Source of the DNA: Hyphomicrobiales bacterium
Lineage (GTDB): Bacteria; Pseudomonadota; Alphaproteobacteria; Rhizobiales; Xanthobacteraceae
Length of the DNA stretch: 64,000 nucleotides
Direction: 5' to 3'
NCBI GenBank assembly: GCA_017305715.1
Contig: JAFKKG010000015.1
Location: 205,169-269,168, forward strand
Shown: positions 27,083 to 35,777 of the stretch, one piece after another
How the letters are laid out: the number at the start of each line of letters is the position of its first letter
Position numbering within the stretch: position 1 is the stretch's first letter
The notes under the pieces: generated by a model
The model's database searches: none
Told to the model about the DNA's origin: nothing
The model's input: the letters and a program-made list of their open reading frames with translations, nothing else
Translations under genes and position numbers: made by a program

Positions 27083-27916
27083 TCAGGAAGAGGAGACCTT
27101 CTCCAACTGCTTCGCGATCGCGCGCAGATCCAGCCAGCTCATCCGCTTGTAGGACGGCGAACGCAGCAGATAGGCCGGGTGGAATGTCGCGAGTGCGCGG
27201 ATGGTGCGGGTGCCGGTGTCGTAATCGAACCATTTGCCGCGGGTCTTCATGATGCCCTCGCGGGTCGACAGCAGCGTCTGCGTCGAGGGATTGCCGAGCG
27301 TCACCAGCACGTCGGGATTGACCAGTTCGATCTGCCGCTGGATGAACGGCAGGCATATCTGCGTCTCCTGGGGCGTCGGCGTGCGGTTGCCGGGCGGCCG
27401 CCATGGAATCACGTTGGCAATATAGGCCTTGCTGCGGTCGAGCCCGATCGCTGACATCATGCGGTCGAGCAGTTTGCCGGAACGGCCGACGAACGGCAGC
27501 CCCTCGATATCCTCGTCGCGTCCGGGCGCCTCGCCGACGAACATGATGCGCGCTTGCGGATTGCCGTCGGCGAACACCAGCCGTGTCGCGGTGTGTTTCA
27601 GCGCGCAGCCGTCGAAATTCTCAAGGAGCGCGCGCAGCGCCTCCAGCGATGGCGCGGTCCGTGCGGCCTCCCGTGCAGAGGCGATGGCGGCTTCGGGCGC
27701 GGGTGCCGTTTCGCTGCGCGAAACTGACGGCGCCGCCGCGGGCGTCTCCCGGACCAGCCGTTGTGCGGCAATTTCCCGGGGGGCGGCGATGGTAGCGCTG
27801 TCCGGCTCGGCCAGCCGGTCGACCGGCTCGTCGGCGAGCGCGCAATCGACCCCGGCCTCCAGATAAAAGGCCAGCAATTGCTTAACAGTAGGGGCGGGTT
27901 CGGGCGCGAGAGGCAT
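27083..27916 (-). CDS. Family 4-like uracil-DNA glycosylase
   Basis: A 277-residue uracil-DNA glycosylase. Residues 1-90 are a low-complexity Ala/Pro-rich tail; the catalytic domain starts near 95. The family-4 motifs are clear: GEAPGRDED (128-136), [14 protein letters not shown], and HPAYLLR (246-252). It removes uracil from DNA to start base excision repair. Family 4 enzymes carry a 4Fe-4S cluster on four cysteines. By alignment only two remain here (Cys104 and Cys188); the others read Lys107 (CALK instead of CxxC) and Trp172 (PWRPP instead of CRPP). So cluster loss is likely. Leftward, 128 bp from the ETF-QO start. Confidence 0.9.
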   Translation of the reverse strand: MPLAPEPAPTVKQLLAFYLEAGVDCALADEPVDRLAEPDSATIAAPREIAAQRLVRETPAAAPSVSRSETAPAPEAAIASAREAARTAPSLEALRALLENFDGCALKHTATRLVFADGNPQARIMFVGEAPGRDEDIEGLPFVGRSGKLLDRMMSAIGLDRSKAYIANVIPWRPPGNRTPTPQETQICLPFIQRQIELVNPDVLVTLGNPSTQTLLSTREGIMKTRGKWFDYDTGTRTIRALATFHPAYLLRSPSYKRMSWLDLRAIAKQLEKVSSS

Positions 27917-28043
27917 CGCTCCTATCTAGGATGTATTTGGTCGCCGCGAAACGCCTGAGATTTCATTTCCATGGTTGTTCTCGACGCAAAAATCGGAAAC
28001 AAACAAAGCTTAGAGCCGTTCTCAATTGGGCTGAGACCAGAAC

Positions 28044-29702
28044 ATGAGCACCGAAGAACTACCGCCGCGTGAGTCCATGGAATTTGACGTCGTGATCGTC
28101 GGCGCAGGGCCGGCAGGCCTGTCGGCTGCGATCCGGCTCAAACAGCTCAACGCCGATCTCAACATCGTCGTGGTGGAGAAGGGTTCCGAAGTCGGCGCGC
28201 ATATTCTGTCGGGCGCGGTGATCGATCCGGTCTCGCTCGACAAGCTGATTCCGGACTGGCGCGAGGACGCCGATTGCCCGCTGAAGACCCAGGTCACGCA
28301 AGACCGCTTCTACTGGGCGACGGAGCAGGGCTGGTTCCGCCTGCCGAACTTCATCATGCCGCCGCTGATGTATAATCATCACTGCTACATCGGCTCGCTC
28401 GGCAATGTCTGCCGCTGGCTGGCGCCGAAGGCCGAAGCGCTCGGCATCGAGATCTATCCGGGCTTCGCCGCCGCCGAAGTGCTCTATGACGACAAGGGCG
28501 CGGTGCGGGGCATTGCGACCGGCGACATGGGCATCGCCAAGGACGGTAGCCACAAGGATTCGTTCACCCGCGGCATGGAACTGCTCGGCAAATACACGCT
28601 GTTCGCCGAAGGCGCGCGCGGCTCGTTGTCGAAGCAGTTGATCGCCAAGTACCAGCTCGATGCCAATAGCGAGCCGCCGAAGTTCGGCATCGGGCTTAAG
28701 GAAGTCTGGCAGATCGATCCGGAGAAGCACAAGAAGGGACGGGTGCAGCACACGCTCGGATGGCCGCTGAACGACAAGACGGGTGGCGGCTCGTTCCTCT
28801 ATCACTACGACGACAACCGGGTCGCGGTCGGCTTTGTCGTGCATCTGAACTACAACGACCCGTATCTGTCGCCGTTCGAGGAATTCCAGCGCATCAAGAC
28901 TCATCCCGATATCCGCGAGTTGTTCGAAGGCGGCAAGCGGCTGGCCTACGGCGCGCGCGCCATCACCGAGGGCGGCTACCAGTCGGTGCCGCGGCTCTGT
29001 TTCCCGGGCGGTGCGCTGATCGGCTGCGCTGCGGGCTTCGTCAACGTGCCGCGCATCAAGGGCGTCCACAATGCGATGGGCTCGGGCATGCTCGCCGCCG
29101 AGCATGTCGCAGCCGCGCTCGGCTCCGGACGGGCCAATGATGAACTCGTCGAGTATGAGAACGCCTGGCGTTCGTCTGCGATCGGCAAGGACCTGTTCAA
29201 GGTCCGCAATGCCAAGCCGTTGCTGTCGAAGTTCGGCAACCTGCTCGGAACGGTACTTTCCGGCTTCGACATGTGGTGCAACACGCTCGGCTTCTCGCTG
29301 TTCGGCACCCAGTCGCATGCCAAGCCGGATCGCAAGACGCTCGATCCGTCCAAGCAGCACCAGCCGATCGCCTATCCGAAGCCGGACGGCAAGATCACCT
29401 TCGACAAGCTTTCGTCAGTGTTCCTGTCCAACACCAACCATGAGGAGGACCAGCCGGTTCACCTCAAGGTCGCCGACATGAACCTGCAGAAGACCAGCGA
29501 GCACGACGTGTTCGCCGGCCCCTCCAACCGCTATTGCCCGGCCGGCGTCTACGAATGGGTCGAGGAGGCCTCAGGTCCGCGCTTCCAGATCAACGCTCAG
29601 AACTGTGTCCACTGCAAAACCTGCGACGTGAAGGACCCGAACGGCAACATTACGTGGGTTCCGCCGGAGGGCGGCGGCGGGCCCAATTACGAGGCCATGT
29701 GA
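28044..29702 (+). CDS. Electron transfer flavoprotein-ubiquinone oxidoreductase
   Basis: A 552-residue ETF-QO, a membrane-bound flavoprotein that passes electrons from ETF to ubiquinone during beta-oxidation and amino acid breakdown. The FAD-binding VVIVGAGPAGLSAAIRLKQLN lies at residues 16-36. The C-terminal domain holds the 4Fe-4S cysteines: RYCPAG plus NCVHCKTC, all four present. The hydrophobic loops that anchor it in the membrane are also typical. The ATG at 28044 has a leader with CAGAAC before it and no clear Shine-Dalgarno. No adjacent ETF alpha or beta genes are seen, so it is a single gene. Confidence 0.95.
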   Translation: MSTEELPPRESMEFDVVIVGAGPAGLSAAIRLKQLNADLNIVVVEKGSEVGAHILSGAVIDPVSLDKLIPDWREDADCPLKTQVTQDRFYWATEQGWFRLPNFIMPPLMYNHHCYIGSLGNVCRWLAPKAEALGIEIYPGFAAAEVLYDDKGAVRGIATGDMGIAKDGSHKDSFTRGMELLGKYTLFAEGARGSLSKQLIAKYQLDANSEPPKFGIGLKEVWQIDPEKHKKGRVQHTLGWPLNDKTGGGSFLYHYDDNRVAVGFVVHLNYNDPYLSPFEEFQRIKTHPDIRELFEGGKRLAYGARAITEGGYQSVPRLCFPGGALIGCAAGFVNVPRIKGVHNAMGSGMLAAEHVAAALGSGRANDELVEYENAWRSSAIGKDLFKVRNAKPLLSKFGNLLGTVLSGFDMWCNTLGFSLFGTQSHAKPDRKTLDPSKQHQPIAYPKPDGKITFDKLSSVFLSNTNHEEDQPVHLKVADMNLQKTSEHDVFAGPSNRYCPAGVYEWVEEASGPRFQINAQNCVHCKTCDVKDPNGNITWVPPEGGGGPNYEAM

Positions 29703-30010
29703 CCGGCTGATGTGACCACGATCACGTGAGTTCTAGGCGAATGCCTGCCGAGTGGACCGGGTAATGCCGGCACCGGCCACGATACCGCCACAGTGCGAGC
29801 GTCTTCCGGGGCCCATGGGCCAAATCGGCGGGATCACGGGATCATTGGCGGCTTCGGGGGGCTGCTGCCACTCGATTCGCCAGCCCGAATCCTTGCGGTT
29901 GAACGCCAAAAGCGGCATTGTCGCCACGCCTTGATGCCGCCGCGTCTGTCCGCATTCGAGAGCGAGCGAGAAGAATCCTGCCACAAATCCTTGGAGCTAG
30001 GCGAACCGTG
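29703..30010. other. 308-bp gap with no clear gene
   Basis: Between ETF-QO and the TPR gene I see no repeat family, tRNA or terminator hairpin. A reverse-strand frame (ATG at 29918, 61 codons) has no recognisable family and no good ribosome site, so it is not called. Near the right end, GGAG precedes the TPR start by 14 bases. Confidence 0.6.
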
Positions 30011-31792
30011 ATGCTTTCCACTCGTTTCAATCGCTGGACGATCGCCGCCGTTGCCGTCGCTGCCCTGGCCTCGCCCGGCACGCTGCTGGCGCAGACCCCC
30101 GAACACACCGGCGACAATTCGGCGCAGTTTCCCAGCAAGGCCGATCTGAAATCGCTGACCACCGCGGGCAGCTATCTTGCCGCCCGCCATGCCAGCGTCG
30201 AACGCGACGCCAATTCGGCTGCGGCGTTCTATCGCTCGGCACTGCGTACCGATCCGAAGAACAACGAGCTGCTCGACCGCGCCTTCATCTCTTCGCTGGC
30301 CGACGGCGACATCGACGAGGCGGTCAAGCTCGCCGACCGCATTCTGACGATGGACAAGTCCAACCGCGTGGCCCGGCTGGTCGTCGGCGTCCGCGACCTC
30401 AAGCAGAAGAAATACGCGACCGCGCAAATCAACATCAATCAGTCGATCCGCGGACCGATCACCGATCTGGTTGCGACGTTGCTGTCGGGCTGGGCCAGCT
30501 TCGGCGCCGGCGATTCCAAGACGGCGGTCGCCAATATCGACAAGCTGACCGGTCCGGAATGGTATCCGATCTTCAAGGATCTCCACGCCGGCATGATCCT
30601 GGAACTCGCGAACAGGGAAAAGGACGCCGGTGCGCGATTCGAGCGCGCCTACAAGCTCGACGATTCCATGCTGCGGGTGTCTGACGCGTACGGGCGCTGG
30701 CTGTCGCGCAACAAGGACTCGGCATCCGCGATCGGCATCTACGAGACGTTCGACAAGAAGCTGCCGCGGCATCCGCTGGTACAGGAAGCGCTGCGCGAGA
30801 CGCGGGCCGGCAAGAAGCTGCCGCCGCTGATCGAATCGGCGCAGGCTGGCGCGGCCGAGGCCTTGTACGGCATCGGCGCGACGCTCACCCGCCGCGGCGG
30901 CGAGGATCTGGCGCTGGTCTATCTGCAACTCGCGCTTTATCTGCAGCCCAACCATCCGCTGGCGCTGCTGTCGCTGGCCGACCTCTATGAGTCGGTGAAG
31001 AAGCCTTCGATGGCGATCAAGGTCTATGAGCGGATGCCGGCGAATTCGCCGCTCAAGCGCAATGCCCAGATCCAGCTCGCGACCAATCTCGACGCCGCCG
31101 ACCGCAGCGAACAGGCCATCAAGATCCTCAAGGACGTCACCGCCGAAGACCCCAAGGATATCGAAGCCATCATGGCGCTCGGCAATATCGAGCGTGGCCG
31201 CAAGAAATTCGCCGATTGCTCGCTCACCTATTCGAAGGCCATCGATGTGACGCCCGGCCTGACCGACAAGAACACCTGGGTCACCTACTACTATCGCGGC
31301 ATTTGCGAGGAGCGCTCCAAGCAGTGGAGCAAGGCCGAGGCCGACATGCGCAAGGCGCTCGAGCTGCAGCCCGAGCAGCCGCATGTGCTGAACTATCTCG
31401 GCTATTCCTGGATCGATCAGGGCATCAATCTCGACGAAGGCATGAAGATGATCAAGCGCGCCGTCGACCAGCGTCCCGACGACGGCTACATCGTCGACTC
31501 GCTGGGCTGGGCGTATTACCGCATCGGCAATTTCGAAGACGCGGTGAAGAACCTCGAGCGCGCGATCGATCTCAAACCCGAGGATCCCACCATCAACGAC
31601 CATCTCGGCGACGCCTATTGGCGCGTCGGCCGCACCCTCGAAGCCAAATTCCAGTGGGCCCATGCCCGTGACCTGAAGCCCGAGCCGGATGAATTGCCGA
31701 AGATCGAGGCCAAGATTGCCAACGGCCTGCCTGAGGACACGTCGTCTGCGGCTTCCGCCGACAAGAAAAAAGAAGACGACAAGGGCGGCTAG
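30011..31792 (+). CDS. Secreted TPR-repeat protein
   Basis: A 593-residue protein with an N-terminal signal peptide (MLSTRFNRWTIAAVAVAALA, probable cleavage after LLAQ). At least eight tetratricopeptide repeats follow through to residue 570, ending in a Lys/Asp-rich tail. TPRs are scaffolds for protein partners. Repeated YLGYSWIDQGINLDEGMKMIKRAVDQ and WAYYRIGNFEDAVKNLERAIDLKPEDP units are the clearest. It resembles periplasmic TPR proteins of alphaproteobacteria. An in-frame GTG (30008) adjoins the ATG at 30011. Its stop is 33 bp upstream of ispE. Partner unknown. Confidence 0.85.
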   Translation: MLSTRFNRWTIAAVAVAALASPGTLLAQTPEHTGDNSAQFPSKADLKSLTTAGSYLAARHASVERDANSAAAFYRSALRTDPKNNELLDRAFISSLADGDIDEAVKLADRILTMDKSNRVARLVVGVRDLKQKKYATAQININQSIRGPITDLVATLLSGWASFGAGDSKTAVANIDKLTGPEWYPIFKDLHAGMILELANREKDAGARFERAYKLDDSMLRVSDAYGRWLSRNKDSASAIGIYETFDKKLPRHPLVQEALRETRAGKKLPPLIESAQAGAAEALYGIGATLTRRGGEDLALVYLQLALYLQPNHPLALLSLADLYESVKKPSMAIKVYERMPANSPLKRNAQIQLATNLDAADRSEQAIKILKDVTAEDPKDIEAIMALGNIERGRKKFADCSLTYSKAIDVTPGLTDKNTWVTYYYRGICEERSKQWSKAEADMRKALELQPEQPHVLNYLGYSWIDQGINLDEGMKMIKRAVDQRPDDGYIVDSLGWAYYRIGNFEDAVKNLERAIDLKPEDPTINDHLGDAYWRVGRTLEAKFQWAHARDLKPEPDELPKIEAKIANGLPEDTSSAASADKKKEDDKGG

Positions 31793-31825
31793 CCGATCGG
31801 AAGGCTTTGGGGGGCGTGTTCGGTA

Positions 31826-32710
31826 ATGCCGGCGTTGATCGATGAGGGGCGTGCCAAGGTCAACCTGACCTTGCGGGTGGTTGGCCGCCGCGCCGACGGC
31901 TTTCATGACCTGGAAAGCGTGGTGGCGTTTGCCGACTGCGCCGATCGGCTGACGTTGACGCCAGGTCCCGAGCTGACCTTGCAGATGTCCGGACCGCTGG
32001 CGCAGGCCTGCGGCGAGACGTCGGACAACCTGGTGCTGAAAGCGACGCGTCTGCTGGCTGAGCGCGTGCCGGGCCTGAAGGCCGGCCATTTCACGCTCGA
32101 CAAGGTGCTGCCGGTCGCGGCGGGGATCGGCGGCGGCTCGGCGGATGCCGCGGCCGCGCTTCGGCTCCTGGCAAAACTGAACGGGCTGTCACTCGATGAC
32201 GAACGGCTGCTTGAGGTGGCGCTCGCCACCGGCGCCGACGTGCCGGTCTGCCTTGCCTCGCGCGCCTGCGACATGACCGGGGTGGGCGATACCCTGACGC
32301 CGCTCAGTCTGCCGATCATGCCATGCGTGATGATCAACCCCTGCGTTCCCGTTCCGACCAAGGACGTGTTCAAGGCGCTCGGTCTGCGCAACGGTGAATT
32401 GCTGGTCGGCGCCACCGACGTCTTCCGCGGCACCGACTGGCCGGAAGCGGGCGCCTCGGTCGAAGACTGGGTCGAAGTGCTGGCCGCCGGCACCAATGAT
32501 CTGGAGGCGCCGGCGATGCGCATCCAGCCGGTCATCGGTGAAGTGATAGCTGCCCTCAACGCCACCAATGGTGCCTGGCTGGCGCGGATGTCGGGCTCGG
32601 GCGCGACCTGTTTTGCGATCTATGAAAACACCGCCGAAGCCGGCCGTGCCGCTGAGAAAATCCGGCGCGATCATCCCGCCTGGTGGGTGCACGCGGGCAC
32701 GCTGAGCTAA
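31826..32710 (+). CDS. ispE: 4-diphosphocytidyl-2-C-methyl-D-erythritol kinase
   Basis: A 294-residue GHMP kinase of the MEP isoprenoid pathway. It phosphorylates CDP-methylerythritol at the 2-OH. The catalytic Lys/Asp region ARAKVNLTLRVVGRRADGFHDLESVV and the ATP-binding glycine loop LPVAAGIGGGSADAAAALRLL (about 94-114) are both intact. The C-terminal MSGSGATCFAIYE motif is present. It follows the TPR gene closely, and its stop overlaps the convergent LysE gene in CTAA. A polyprenyl diphosphate synthase, two genes away, uses the isoprenoid product of this pathway. Confidence 0.96.
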   Translation: MPALIDEGRAKVNLTLRVVGRRADGFHDLESVVAFADCADRLTLTPGPELTLQMSGPLAQACGETSDNLVLKATRLLAERVPGLKAGHFTLDKVLPVAAGIGGGSADAAAALRLLAKLNGLSLDDERLLEVALATGADVPVCLASRACDMTGVGDTLTPLSLPIMPCVMINPCVPVPTKDVFKALGLRNGELLVGATDVFRGTDWPEAGASVEDWVEVLAAGTNDLEAPAMRIQPVIGEVIAALNATNGAWLARMSGSGATCFAIYENTAEAGRAAEKIRRDHPAWWVHAGTLS

Positions 32711-33339
32711 TTCGCGGCGGGCCGCCGTACCAGCGCCAGCGAGATGCCAAGCCCGGCGATGAACAGCCCCGAGCCCTGCCGCAGGCGTTGAAGCAGATGC
32801 GGTCGTCGCACGAGGCCCGCGCGCGCGGTCGCCGCCATCATCGCCACGACGACATCAGCGAGCGTGTTGAGCAAAACCGAGATCAGGCCGAGCGCTGCGA
32901 ATTGCAGGGCGGGGTGGGCGCCGGCGGTGTCGATGAACTGCGGAATGAACGCCAGGAAGAACGCCGCGGTCTTCGGATTGAGGGCTTCGACCAGAACGCC
33001 CTCCCGAAACGCCTGCGGCGCGCCGACCGGGCTGATCGCTTCCGGCATTGCTTGCCGGCCCTCGCGAAACGTCCGGACGCCGAGCCAGATCAGATAGAGC
33101 GCACCGGCGAATTTGAGTGCGGTGAATAGTTCCGCGCTGGCCAGGATGATCGCTGACACCCCAAACGCGCCCGCGAGGACATGAACCAGCCCGCCAAGCG
33201 CGGTCCCCAATGTCGAGGCGATGCCGGTTTTACAGCCGCCCGACAGCGTCCTCGCCGCGACGTAAAACATTCCGGGGCCGGGGATTGCGGCGATGATCAG
33301 GGCGGCAGCAAGGAACAGCGAAAAATTCGTACCGTTCAT
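32707..33339 (-). CDS. LysE-family amino acid exporter
   Basis: A 210-residue integral membrane protein with about six helices. The LysE/RhtB opening FSLFLAAALIIAAIPGPGMFYVAARTLSGG has the conserved PGPGMFYV and the following G..G..G. The family exports amino acids or their analogues out of the cell. Substrate unknown. It is directly next to the polyprenyl synthase gene: the stop TAG of that gene is followed at once by the ATG here, so translation may be coupled. Its own stop overlaps that of ispE. No missing segment. Confidence 0.92.
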   Translation of the reverse strand: MNGTNFSLFLAAALIIAAIPGPGMFYVAARTLSGGCKTGIASTLGTALGGLVHVLAGAFGVSAIILASAELFTALKFAGALYLIWLGVRTFREGRQAMPEAISPVGAPQAFREGVLVEALNPKTAAFFLAFIPQFIDTAGAHPALQFAALGLISVLLNTLADVVVAMMAATARAGLVRRPHLLQRLRQGSGLFIAGLGISLALVRRPAAN

Positions 33340-34350
33340 CTAGTGCGATCTTGCCAGGCAGAACGCGACGACCTGCTCCAGGGCGGTCTTCATCGGCGAG
33401 GCCGGAAACAGCGCCAGCGCATCGACGGCCATCGCGCCGTAATGATGGGCGCGGCTGACCGTGTCTTCCAGCGCGCGATGCTTGGTCATCAGCCCGATGG
33501 CGTGATCGAGATCGTTGGCGCCGATCTCGCCGCGCTCCAGCGCCTTGACCCAGAAGGCGCGTTCGCTGGCGTTGCCGCGGCGGAACGCCAGCACCACCGG
33601 CAGCGTGATCTTGCCCTCGCGGAAGTCGTCACCGACATTCTTGCCGAGCTTTGCCGATTTGCCGCCATAGTCCAGCACGTCGTCGACCAGTTGGAAGGCG
33701 ATACCGAGATTCATGCCGACCGAGCGGCAGGCGGTCTGCTCGGCCTTCGGCCGGTTGGCGATCACGGGGCCGACTTCGCAGGCCGCGGCGAACAGTTCAG
33801 CGGTCTTGCCGCGGATGACGGCGAGATATTCGTCCTCGGTGGTCGCGGTGTTCTTGGCCGCCGCGAGTTGCATCACCTCGCCCTCGGCGATGGTGGCGGC
33901 CGCCGAGGACAGGATGTCGAGCGCGCGCAGCGAGCCGACCTCGACCATCATGCGAAAGGCCTGGCCGAGCAGGAAGTCGCCGACCAGCACGCTAGCCTCG
34001 TTGCCCCACAGCATCCGTGCTGACAATTTGCCGCGCCGCAATTCGCTCTCGTCGACCACGTCGTCATGCAGCAGGGTTGCGGTGTGCATGAACTCGACGG
34101 ACGCGGCGAGCTTGATATGGCCGTCGCCGGAATAGCCAGTGAGGCCGGCCATCGCCAGCGTCAGCATCGGGCGCAGCCGTTTTCCCCCGGAGGAGATCAG
34201 ATGGTTGGCGACCTCGGGGATCATGGTGACTTCCGACCCGGTCCGCGACAGGATCGTGGCGTTGACCCGCTCCATGTCGGCGGCGACGAGCCCGACCAGC
34301 TCATCGATCGACGCGTTGGACGGGCTTTCGAAGGGTACAATAACCGCCAC
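33340..34350 (-). CDS. Polyprenyl diphosphate synthase (octaprenyl/decaprenyl type)
   Basis: A 336-residue trans-prenyltransferase. Both aspartate motifs are present: LLHDDVVDESELRRG (FARM) and QLVDDVLDYGG (SARM). It makes the long isoprenoid side chain of ubiquinone by condensing isopentenyl units. The GTG at 34350 is chosen: GGAG is close upstream and MAVIVPFESP is the usual N-terminus; the open frame farther up, to 34689, runs antisense to the DUF2007 gene and is rejected. It is divergent from DUF2007 (132-bp gap) and abuts the LysE gene. Chain length cannot be told exactly; decaprenyl is typical in these bacteria. Confidence 0.94.
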   Translation of the reverse strand: MAVIVPFESPSNASIDELVGLVAADMERVNATILSRTGSEVTMIPEVANHLISSGGKRLRPMLTLAMAGLTGYSGDGHIKLAASVEFMHTATLLHDDVVDESELRRGKLSARMLWGNEASVLVGDFLLGQAFRMMVEVGSLRALDILSSAAATIAEGEVMQLAAAKNTATTEDEYLAVIRGKTAELFAAACEVGPVIANRPKAEQTACRSVGMNLGIAFQLVDDVLDYGGKSAKLGKNVGDDFREGKITLPVVLAFRRGNASERAFWVKALERGEIGANDLDHAIGLMTKHRALEDTVSRAHHYGAMAVDALALFPASPMKTALEQVVAFCLARSH

Positions 34351-34482
34351 GCGGGTCTCCAAATCTGGCCAATTCGCACTATCCTCAACTACAATAGAAA
34401 GTGCAGGCTGACGCGGCAAGGGCACGAAGCGGTTGACATCGGCGGCCCACCCCTCGGACGGACCGGTAAAGGAGAACGCGAA

Positions 34483-34713
34483 TTGCGGGAATTGGTTCGG
34501 ACCAACGATATTGTGCTGGTTTCCGCGGTCGGCGCGCTGCTCGATGGCGCCAATATTCATCATCTGGTGCTGGACCAGAACATGAGCGTCATCGAGGGAT
34601 CGCTGGGCGTCCTGCCCCGCCGTATCCTGGTCCATGAGGACGATAATCGCGAGGCGCGCCAGCTGTTGGCCGATGCCGGCCTTGCCCACGAATTGCGGGC
34701 CGAGGAATCGTGA
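34483..34713 (+). CDS. DUF2007 domain protein
   Basis: A 76-residue protein with the DUF2007 pattern: MRELVRTNDIVLVSAVGALLDGANIHHLVLDQNMSVI and PRRILVHEDDNREARQLLADAGL. The TTG at 34483 is chosen because GGAG lies eight bases upstream and the frame above it is antisense to another gene. DUF2007 folds like a PII-type signalling protein, but the role is unknown. Its last codons overlap the next gene by four bases (GTGA), so it is probably translated with the methyltransferase. Confidence 0.85.
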   Translation: MRELVRTNDIVLVSAVGALLDGANIHHLVLDQNMSVIEGSLGVLPRRILVHEDDNREARQLLADAGLAHELRAEES

Positions 34714-35480
34714 TCATCAAGCCCGCCCTCGACGTCACCGAGGACGCGTTCCTCGGCGGCAGCTTGCGCTTGCGGCAATTGAAAGCGGGCCACCGCGCCG
34801 GTCACGATGCCATGCTGCTGGCGGCGGCGACGCCGGCGCGACCGGGCGATCGCGTGGCCGATCTCGGCGCGGGTGTCGGCGCCGCAGGGCTGGCGGTGGT
34901 GCGGCGCGTAGCCGAAATCGATCTGGTGCTGGTCGAGTTGGATGCTGACCTTGCTGGCCTTGCGCGAGCCAACGCGGATGCCAATGCGCTTGCGGCCGAC
35001 GTGATCGTACTCGACGTCGAAGCGGCCGCGGATGCCTTCGCCGCCGCCAATTTGCTTCCGGACAGCGTCGATGTCGTATTGATGAATCCGCCGTTCAACG
35101 ATGCCGCTCGGCATCGCGTCTCGCCGGACCGCGCGCGCGGCATTGCGCATGTCGCGACATCCACCACGCTTTCGAACTGGATTCACGCCAGCCGGCGCAT
35201 CCTCAAATCCCGGGGCATGCTCACGCTGATCTGGCGCGCCGACGGGATTGCCGAGGTGCTGGCGGCGCTCGATCACGGTTTTGGCAGCCTGGAAATCCTG
35301 CCGGTTCACGGTGATGTGAAGGCGCCCGCCAACCGTGTGCTGGTTCGCGCCACCAAGGGTGGCCGCGCGCCGACGCGAATTCACGCCGGCCTGATGCTCA
35401 ATGATGAGTCAGGCGTGCCTAATAAACAGGTGCAGGAGATTTTGGCGGGAAGGGGGGCGTTGCCGCTGGCCACCCCGTAG
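34710..35480 (+). CDS. tRNA1(Val) adenine-N6 methyltransferase-like (TrmN6)
   Basis: A 256-residue SAM-dependent methyltransferase. The SAM loop VADLGAGVGAAGLAVV lies near residue 50 and the NPPF motif (VVLMNPPFNDAARH, about residue 130) marks amino methylation of adenine or glutamine. The closest known enzyme is YfiC/TrmN6, which makes m6A37 in tRNA-Val. The GTG start overlaps the DUF2007 stop. Downstream, after a 297-bp gap holding a short reverse gene, comes the S49 peptidase. Target RNA or protein is inferred. Confidence 0.87.
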   Translation: MIIKPALDVTEDAFLGGSLRLRQLKAGHRAGHDAMLLAAATPARPGDRVADLGAGVGAAGLAVVRRVAEIDLVLVELDADLAGLARANADANALAADVIVLDVEAAADAFAAANLLPDSVDVVLMNPPFNDAARHRVSPDRARGIAHVATSTTLSNWIHASRRILKSRGMLTLIWRADGIAEVLAALDHGFGSLEILPVHGDVKAPANRVLVRATKGGRAPTRIHAGLMLNDESGVPNKQVQEILAGRGALPLATP

Positions 35481-35541
35481 GGGCGGCCCAAAAGACTTGT
35501 TGTTTCGCTCGGGTCTTGAGCGCTGCGGGAAGCGTAAATGC

Positions 35542-35640
35542 TTACTGCGGAAGGGTTTCCGACTGCCGTTTCGGCGCCGAAGTAAAGTGAACCGCGGTCA
35601 GGATGGTGCCGATCAGCATTATCAGCAGGTAGATTTTCAT
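35542..35640 (-). CDS. 32-residue small membrane protein (new short gene)
   Basis: On the reverse strand an ATG at 35640 opens a 33-codon frame ending in TAA at 35542. The first 18 residues, MKIYLLIMLIGTILTAVH, form a hydrophobic helix, followed by FTSAPKRQSETLPQ, a basic-polar tail. GGAGAG lies four bases before the ATG. The frame lies in a gap between rightward genes and does not overlap any. It is likely a single-pass small membrane protein; role unknown. It is too short for ordinary ORF calling. Confidence 0.55.
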   Translation of the reverse strand: MKIYLLIMLIGTILTAVHFTSAPKRQSETLPQ

Positions 35641-35777
35641 GTCACTCTCCGCTGCGCCATTGCAGCCGTAACGGCCAGATTGCAAAAGGTGTCTGCAAAA
35701 GGCGTTCCGGCCTCAGTTCGTTCCCGGTCTTCCAATGACAGTGGCGTGATAAAAAATGGTTAATTCGAGGTAACGGC

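Noticed and set aside
29733-29918. Reverse-strand 61-codon frame between ETF-QO and the TPR gene
   Set aside because: No known family, low-complexity end and only a distant ribosome site.
34351-34689. Extension of the polyprenyl synthase to 34689
   Set aside because: It is antisense to the DUF2007 gene; the GTG at 34350 gives the usual start and has GGAG.
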